DNA from: JBOHNM01 sp050730675
GTDB taxonomy: Bacteria > Planctomycetota > Phycisphaerae > Phycisphaerales > UBA1924
Direction: 5' to 3'
NCBI GenBank assembly: GCA_050730675.1
Contig: JBOHNM010000143.1
Location: 1-10,586 of the forward strand
Length of the DNA stretch: 10,586 nt
Made by a program: the position numbers and the translations under genes. Each line of letters begins with the position of its first letter. Position 1 is the stretch's first letter. The notes below the pieces were generated by a model. It had not been told where the DNA came from and did no database searches. It was given only the letters and a program-made list of their open reading frames with translations. Of the stretch, positions 6,855-10,586 are shown piece by piece.

Positions 6855-7199
6855 TCATTCGAGGCCACGGACGTGGGAGGCCGCGAGGACGCGGCGGGCA
6901 TCATTGAGGAGGTCGGCGAGGCGCTCGGGGAAGGGCTCGGCGTGCCAGATGGCTTCAAGTTGCGCTGCGTACTGGCGGATCAGGACCTCGGCGCGGTCGT
7001 GGGCCAGGGGGCGGTCGGCGCGGGGGAGCTGGTCGATCTCAGCGAGGGCGCAGGCGATGGCCTGAAGGCCGATGATCGGCGCGACGGCGTTGCGCCAGCG
7101 GCCGCCTTCGCCACCGGTCGGGAAGGCCACCGAGGCGCGAGCGAAGTCCGTCCACTTGGCAAGAAGCATCGGCCAGGTGAGATCGGGGACGGGGGCCAT
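6855..7199 (-). CDS. Small conserved-looking protein of unknown function
   Basis: I do not recognise a named family. The 114-residue product is predicted to be soluble and mainly helical, with repeated amphipathic stretches (PMLLAKWTDFARASVAFP, then AVAPIIGLQAIACALAEIDQLP, then RAEVLIRQYAAQLEAIW and LADLLNDARRVLA). It has no signal peptide, membrane segment or Cys cluster. The ATG at 7199 is chosen because residues encoded before it (up to 7340) are Arg/Gly/Pro-rich and overlap the pseudopilin gene. No ribosome binding site is seen. It begins 34 bp after the pseudopilin stop on the same strand, so the two are probably co-transcribed; mdh follows 145 bp later. Regular codon structure and the well-ordered hydrophobic pattern support a real gene. 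Confidence 0.65.
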   Translation of the reverse strand: MAPVPDLTWPMLLAKWTDFARASVAFPTGGEGGRWRNAVAPIIGLQAIACALAEIDQLPRADRPLAHDRAEVLIRQYAAQLEAIWHAEPFPERLADLLNDARRVLAASHVRGLE

Positions 7200-7233
7200 G
7201 GCGGAATGTACGGCGGTCCGGCGTTCGCGCCCT

Positions 7234-8202
7234 TTACGGCCCGGGCGCCTTGAGCCATCCGAAGTTGCGGAGGCCGGTCGGCCAGGAGGGGCACATCTGG
7301 TACCACGTCCCCTGTCCGGTCTTGCTGGCGTAAAGGTCAAGACCGTTGAAGTCGCCGAAATCGTTCACCGAGGTGTCGTCGGGGCCCTTGGGCATGTCCG
7401 CGAGTTCGGCGGTGCCATCGAGGCAGGCGATGTGGCCCTTGCGGAAGTGGCGGCCGGTCCACTGGTCGCCGTTGCTGAACAGGCCGTCGGGAACGCCGGC
7501 GTTGTTCACATACGTGTCCTCCTCGACAAAGACGGGCGGGCTACGGAAGAGTTTGAGGAAGGGCGAATTGGGGGCGAGTGTCGCGGCTCGGTTGTGGTTG
7601 GAGACCTGTGTAGCGCAGCGGGTGTCCCAAGCGACGAGGGTCGTGATCGACAAGGGCGAGCCCGACGCGCCGGTGACCATGGTGTAGTCGAAGTTCAGGG
7701 CACGCTCGGAGAGGAACCCGTTCCAGAGCGCCAGTTGCAGGGCGTTGGCGCCGGTCTGCCACGTCGGGTCGTTGGGGTTGGCCTGGAAGGACGTGGGCGT
7801 GCGCCGTTTGTTGGTCGGGCATTCGAAGACCTTGTCCACATTCGTGAGGTACTGGAAGCCCGGACCGACTACGACAGGGTTGGTAGCGCTGGCGAGCTGG
7901 CGGGGGTTCTGCGGCTGGGCATACCAGAATCGGTACGGGCTGCTGTGCCCCGCCTCCCAGATGTTCCCCTTGAAATCGTTGGCGTAAAGGTGGTAGGCCT
8001 TGCCGATCTGGCTCATGTTGCTGAGGCAGACGGTGGCGCGGGCGCTCTCGCGGGCTTTGGCCAGTGTGGGGAGCAGGATGGATATCAGCAGCGCGATGAT
8101 CGCGATGACGACCAGAAGCTCGACGAGCGTGAAGGCGGCTCGATGCGAGCGCAGTCGCCGCGGGAGCAAACCAGCACACGCTTGTGCGAAGGAGCAGAGC
8201 AT
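7234..8202 (-). CDS. H-X9-DG-type pseudopilin (prepilin N-terminal cleavage/methylation protein)
   Basis: The 322-residue protein belongs to the type II secretion/type IV pilus pseudopilin superfamily. A 23-residue positively charged leader (RRLRSHRAA) precedes the processing site before Phe24 in AFTLVELLVV, with Glu at position 5 of the mature protein (Glu28). The hydrophobic assembly helix (24-42) continues into AKARESARATVCLSNMSQIGKAYHLYAND, the characteristic spine of this group. The C-terminal H-X9-DG motif is present as His252 with Asp262-Gly263. Ala rather than Gly sits at the -1 cleavage position. The protein is expected in the inner membrane and, after cleavage, in a pseudopilus or the envelope. 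The start at 8202 is supported by GGAG eight bases upstream. A plausible promoter lies at 8304-8276. The small unknown gene follows after 34 bp; the rhamnosidase gene lies upstream. Confidence 0.92.
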   Translation of the reverse strand: MLCSFAQACAGLLPRRLRSHRAAFTLVELLVVIAIIALLISILLPTLAKARESARATVCLSNMSQIGKAYHLYANDFKGNIWEAGHSSPYRFWYAQPQNPRQLASATNPVVVGPGFQYLTNVDKVFECPTNKRRTPTSFQANPNDPTWQTGANALQLALWNGFLSERALNFDYTMVTGASGSPLSITTLVAWDTRCATQVSNHNRAATLAPNSPFLKLFRSPPVFVEEDTYVNNAGVPDGLFSNGDQWTGRHFRKGHIACLDGTAELADMPKGPDDTSVNDFGDFNGLDLYASKTGQGTWYQMCPSWPTGLRNFGWLKAPGP

Positions 8203-8275
8203 CGGGGCATCTCCGGGGCGGGCAGGAAGCGCGGGGCCGTCGCGGTTCAGCCGAGCAGAACGCCCGGCCGACCCA

Positions 8276-8304
8276 ATCATACAACAATTTGCCTCGGTTG
8301 ACCG
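8276..8304 (-). promoter_or_regulatory. Candidate promoter for the pseudopilin gene
   Basis: On the minus strand a good -10 hexamer TATGAT (8281-8276) stands 17 bases from a poor -35 CGGTCA (8304-8299). The implied leader to the ATG at 8202 would be about 65-70 bases. The surrounding AT-rich patch contrasts with GC-rich flanks. The -35 is weak, so the call rests on the -10 and position. Confidence 0.4.
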
Positions 8305-8334
8305 GGGAAACGGCCGCCACCGCAAAGCGACTCG

Positions 8335-8350
8335 GCACCCTTAAGGGTGC
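8335..8350. promoter_or_regulatory. Perfect 16-bp palindrome, possible operator or 3' hairpin
   Basis: GCACCCTTAAGGGTGC is its own reverse complement. It lies 60 bp after the rhamnosidase stop and about 30 bp upstream of the candidate pseudopilin -35. Symmetry of this length fits a dimeric regulator site. As RNA it would be a 6-bp stem with a UUAA loop, but no T-run follows on either strand, which argues against a standard terminator. The rest of the 208-bp gap (8203-8410) holds the candidate promoter and nothing else I can assign. Confidence 0.5.
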
Positions 8351-8410
8351 ATCGCTGAAACTGCGCATATTGCCCCGAGGAATCTCCAGACCAATGACTT
8401 GGTTCGACGG

Positions 8411-10586
8411 TCAAGGCTGATCCTGTACAGTGAACTCGTAGTGACCCGAGCCGATCTCCATAACGATTTCGCCGCTGGCTGCGGCGACCTGACGGACACC
8501 GGCCGCACGATCCAGCGGTTGACCGCCCTCGGTGATGGAGGCCAGGGAGGGCGCCTGCAGGCGCACCGATGCGGAAGTGTTCGGCGGCACCACGAACGTG
8601 TAGATGGTGCGGCCCTTCTCGACTCGCCATGCGCTCTCGATCTGGCCGCGGACTGAGCGGTAGTTACCGCGGGCGAAGGTGAGGCCACCGCCGGGGCGTG
8701 GGGCAAGGGTGAAGTGCGCGTAGCCGGGCGATGCCGGATCGGGATTGATGCCCAGCACCACACGTGTGAGCCATTCGCCGACCGAGCCGAGGGCCCAGTG
8801 GTTGAGGGAGTTCATGCCCGGGTCCTGGAAGCCGCGGCCTTTGACGTAGCCGTCCCACCGCTCCCAGATGGTGGTGGCGCCGTTGTCGATGGAATAGCCC
8901 CAGGAGGGGAAGCGCGTGTCGAGCACGAGCTTGTAGGCAAGTTCGGTATGACCCGCCTTCGTCAATTCGAGCAGCGCTCGCTGCGAGGTGTGGAACCCAG
9001 TGGAGAGGTGGTCGTGGTACTGGTGAATTCCAGCGACGAGGCGGTCGGCAAGTTTGGGGCGCAGTTCGATCGGTACAAGCTCGAAATTCAGCGCGAGCGC
9101 GTAGCCGGCCTGTGTATCACCGGGCATCAGGCCATCGGCGGCGACGAAGGTCTTGCAGAAGGCGGCGCGGATGTTCTGATGCAGTGCGGAGTAGGTCGCC
9201 GCGGCATCGGTCTTGCCCAGGACCCGGGCCATCTCGGCGAGAAGGTGCGTCGAGCGGGCGAAGAAGGCTGTGGCGAGGATCTCGTTGGGCACGCCCGCGC
9301 CCTTGCGCGGCCAGCCTTCGTGGACCAGCGTGTCGCCGTTGAGCCAGTCGTTGTAGTCGTTGTGACGCGCCTTGCGCCAGATAAGGTCGGGGTTGTTCGC
9401 GTGGACCCAATCGACCCAACGCTTGGCGGAGTCGAAGTGCTCCTCCAGCAGCCGCCTGTCTCCGTAGTTGACGTACGCCTCCCACGGAACCGTGACACCG
9501 ACATCTCCCCACGCGGGCACGCCGGTGAAATGCTTGTTCTTGCCGTAGGGGTGCGGGGCTACGTCGGGGTAGCGGCCGTCGTCGGCCTGGGCATCGCGGA
9601 CATCCTGGAACCACTTGGTGAAGAACGCGGCCATGTCCTTGTTGAAAACGGCCGTCTGCCCGAACGCGACGATGTCGCCGGTCCAGCCGAGGCGTTCGTC
9701 GCGCTGCGGGCAATCGGTCGGCACGCTCATCATGTTGGCGTGCTGCGTCCACAGGATGTTGAGCCAGAGGCGGTTGAGCAGCGGGCTTGAGCACTCGAAG
9801 GAGCCGACGACGGGGGAGGAGGAGCAGACCACGACGCCGCGGAGTTCGGCGATGTCGGGCGGGACGATGCGGCCGCTGACCTCGACGAATCGGAAGCCGT
9901 GGTACGTGAAGCGCGGCTCAAAGGTCTCGGGCACGCCACTGGGATCGCCCGCGAGCGTGAAGCGGTCCACCTGCGGCGCACCTCGCAGGTTGGCGGTGTA
10001 AATCGTGCCGTCGTCGTTGACGGCCTCGGCGTGGCGAAGGACGAGTTCGGTCCCGCGTGCACCCGTGACGGAAATGCGGCAACGCCCCGCGATGTTCTGG
10101 CCGAGGTCGAAGACATACTTATTGGGCGCGACTTCTTTGACCGAGATCGGCGTGATCTCCTGGATCGCACGGATCGGCTCGTTGGGCTGGGCCACGAGTT
10201 CGGGCTTGACAGTGGAGTCGATGATGACGTTGCTCCACGCCGCGCCCGGCGGCTCGATGAACCCCGGACGATCCCAACCGGGGATCGCCCGCCGTGCGTC
10301 TTCCACTTGACCATCAAGCAGGTCGGCGCTGCGGATCGGGCCGTTAAGTGTCGAACGCCACGAGCCGTCGGTGACGATCCGCTGCGTCGTGCCGTCCTGC
10401 CCTTCAATCACCAGCTGCGCGATGAGCCGCGGCTGCCGCCCATACACCGCCCGCGGCCACTTGTGCTCGGAGAATTGCTGCGCCATGCCGAGCCGGCCGG
10501 CGTACCAGCCGTCGGCGAGCGTCACGCCGATGGCGTTGCCCCCCCCGGAGCGGAGCCTGCGCGTGACGTCGTACCCCTGGTACCTG
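8411..10586 (-). CDS. Alpha-L-rhamnosidase, glycoside hydrolase family 78, 5' end outside window
   Basis: It hydrolyses terminal alpha-L-rhamnose from glycans or glycosides by inversion. The frame stays open to the right edge (724 visible residues), so the N-terminus is missing. The first visible part, YDVT..LRSGGGNAIGVTLADGWYAG, is the GH78 N-terminal beta domain. A second beta domain follows (DLGQNIAGRCRISV, HAEAVNDDGTIYTANLR, PRFTYHGFRFVEVSG). The (alpha/alpha)6 catalytic domain starts with PTDCPQRDERLGWTGD, whose conserved acids Asp296, Glu297 and Asp304 (visible numbering) include the proposed general acid. TTIWERWDG carries Glu575, the expected base. A C-terminal beta domain (LAPRPGG, SVRGQIESAW) closes it. 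A run of eight G at 10546-10539 (coding strand) keeps the frame. Whether a signal peptide exists cannot be seen. It is followed by a 208-bp gap and the pseudopilin gene. Polysaccharide breakdown is the likely role. Confidence 0.92.
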   Translation of the reverse strand, partial: RYQGYDVTRRLRSGGGNAIGVTLADGWYAGRLGMAQQFSEHKWPRAVYGRQPRLIAQLVIEGQDGTTQRIVTDGSWRSTLNGPIRSADLLDGQVEDARRAIPGWDRPGFIEPPGAAWSNVIIDSTVKPELVAQPNEPIRAIQEITPISVKEVAPNKYVFDLGQNIAGRCRISVTGARGTELVLRHAEAVNDDGTIYTANLRGAPQVDRFTLAGDPSGVPETFEPRFTYHGFRFVEVSGRIVPPDIAELRGVVVCSSSPVVGSFECSSPLLNRLWLNILWTQHANMMSVPTDCPQRDERLGWTGDIVAFGQTAVFNKDMAAFFTKWFQDVRDAQADDGRYPDVAPHPYGKNKHFTGVPAWGDVGVTVPWEAYVNYGDRRLLEEHFDSAKRWVDWVHANNPDLIWRKARHNDYNDWLNGDTLVHEGWPRKGAGVPNEILATAFFARSTHLLAEMARVLGKTDAAATYSALHQNIRAAFCKTFVAADGLMPGDTQAGYALALNFELVPIELRPKLADRLVAGIHQYHDHLSTGFHTSQRALLELTKAGHTELAYKLVLDTRFPSWGYSIDNGATTIWERWDGYVKGRGFQDPGMNSLNHWALGSVGEWLTRVVLGINPDPASPGYAHFTLAPRPGGGLTFARGNYRSVRGQIESAWRVEKGRTIYTFVVPPNTSASVRLQAPSLASITEGGQPLDRAAGVRQVAAASGEIVMEIGSGHYEFTVQDQP

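Noticed and set aside
6710..6958. N-terminal extension of malate dehydrogenase to 6958
   Set aside because: It would add 83 Pro/Ser-rich residues not found in the family and overlap the upstream gene; the start at 6709 has an AAGGA site and the normal N-terminus.
7220..7231. GGCG/CGCC stem after the pseudopilin stop as a terminator
   Set aside because: It has only four base pairs and no T-run, and the next gene starts 20 bases later, so read-through is more likely.
7072..8301. 409-codon plus-strand open frame opposite the pseudopilin and small unknown gene
   Set aside because: Low-complexity Gly/Val/Ala/Arg/Glu antisense reading; the pseudopilin signature on the minus strand is unambiguous.
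8335..8350. The palindrome as an intrinsic terminator for the rhamnosidase gene
   Set aside because: The stem is only six pairs and neither strand has a T-run after it.
8714..9790. Plus-strand open frame opposite the rhamnosidase
   Set aside because: Antisense shadow of a GH78 catalytic domain with all conserved acidic residues on the minus strand.
10539..10546. Run of eight C (G on the coding strand) as a frameshift or sequencing error
   Set aside because: The reading frame on both sides of the run continues as normal GH78 sequence, so no shift is needed.

Overview
The window is GC-rich, tightly packed bacterial DNA and most likely comes from a planctomycete of the Phycisphaerae/Phycisphaerales type. 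Three things point there. One is a secreted protein ending in two EF-hand-like repeats closed by Gly-Cys, the 'GC-type dockerin' anchor I associate with Phycisphaerales. Another is a pseudopilin with an H-X9-DG motif, of the kind that is greatly expanded in Planctomycetes. The third is weak use of Shine-Dalgarno sites. The taxonomy is inferred from protein content only; there is no rRNA in the window.

Layout. On the plus strand are a patatin-like lipid hydrolase, cut by the left edge (1-1041), and a secreted Ig-like/dockerin protein (1129-2346). Everything to the right is on the minus strand. In transcription order it runs: an alpha-L-rhamnosidase of family GH78, cut by the right edge (10586-8411); an H-X9-DG pseudopilin (8202-7234); a small protein of unknown function (7199-6855); malate dehydrogenase mdh (6709-5741); an exported protein fusing a CpeT/CpcT-like domain to an FKBP prolyl isomerase (5700-4414); a clear intrinsic terminator (4399-4369); a short J-domain protein (4279-3809); and a DegT/DnrJ/EryC1/StrS-type PLP aminotransferase (3745-2348). 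The two strands converge at about 2347, where the stop codons are one base apart and share a small hairpin.

How the genes may work together. Pseudopilin plus small protein (34 bp gap) and mdh plus FKBP fusion (40 bp gap, then terminator) look like transcription units. mdh is housekeeping (TCA cycle). The rhamnosidase beside a pseudopilin fits the polysaccharide-degrading lifestyle of these bacteria. The aminotransferase has no sugar-nucleotide genes nearby, so its substrate cannot be read from context.

Non-coding structure includes a CACAGAG-type inverted repeat spanning the 3' end of the J-domain gene (its right arm is translated), a four-unit TTCAAAG-like heptad repeat in front of that gene, and a perfect 16-bp palindrome between rhamnosidase and pseudopilin. 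I see no phage, transposase, CRISPR, tRNA, rRNA or defence system. The most unusual item is the CpeT-like/FKBP fusion. I do not see a clear multi-gene novel system.
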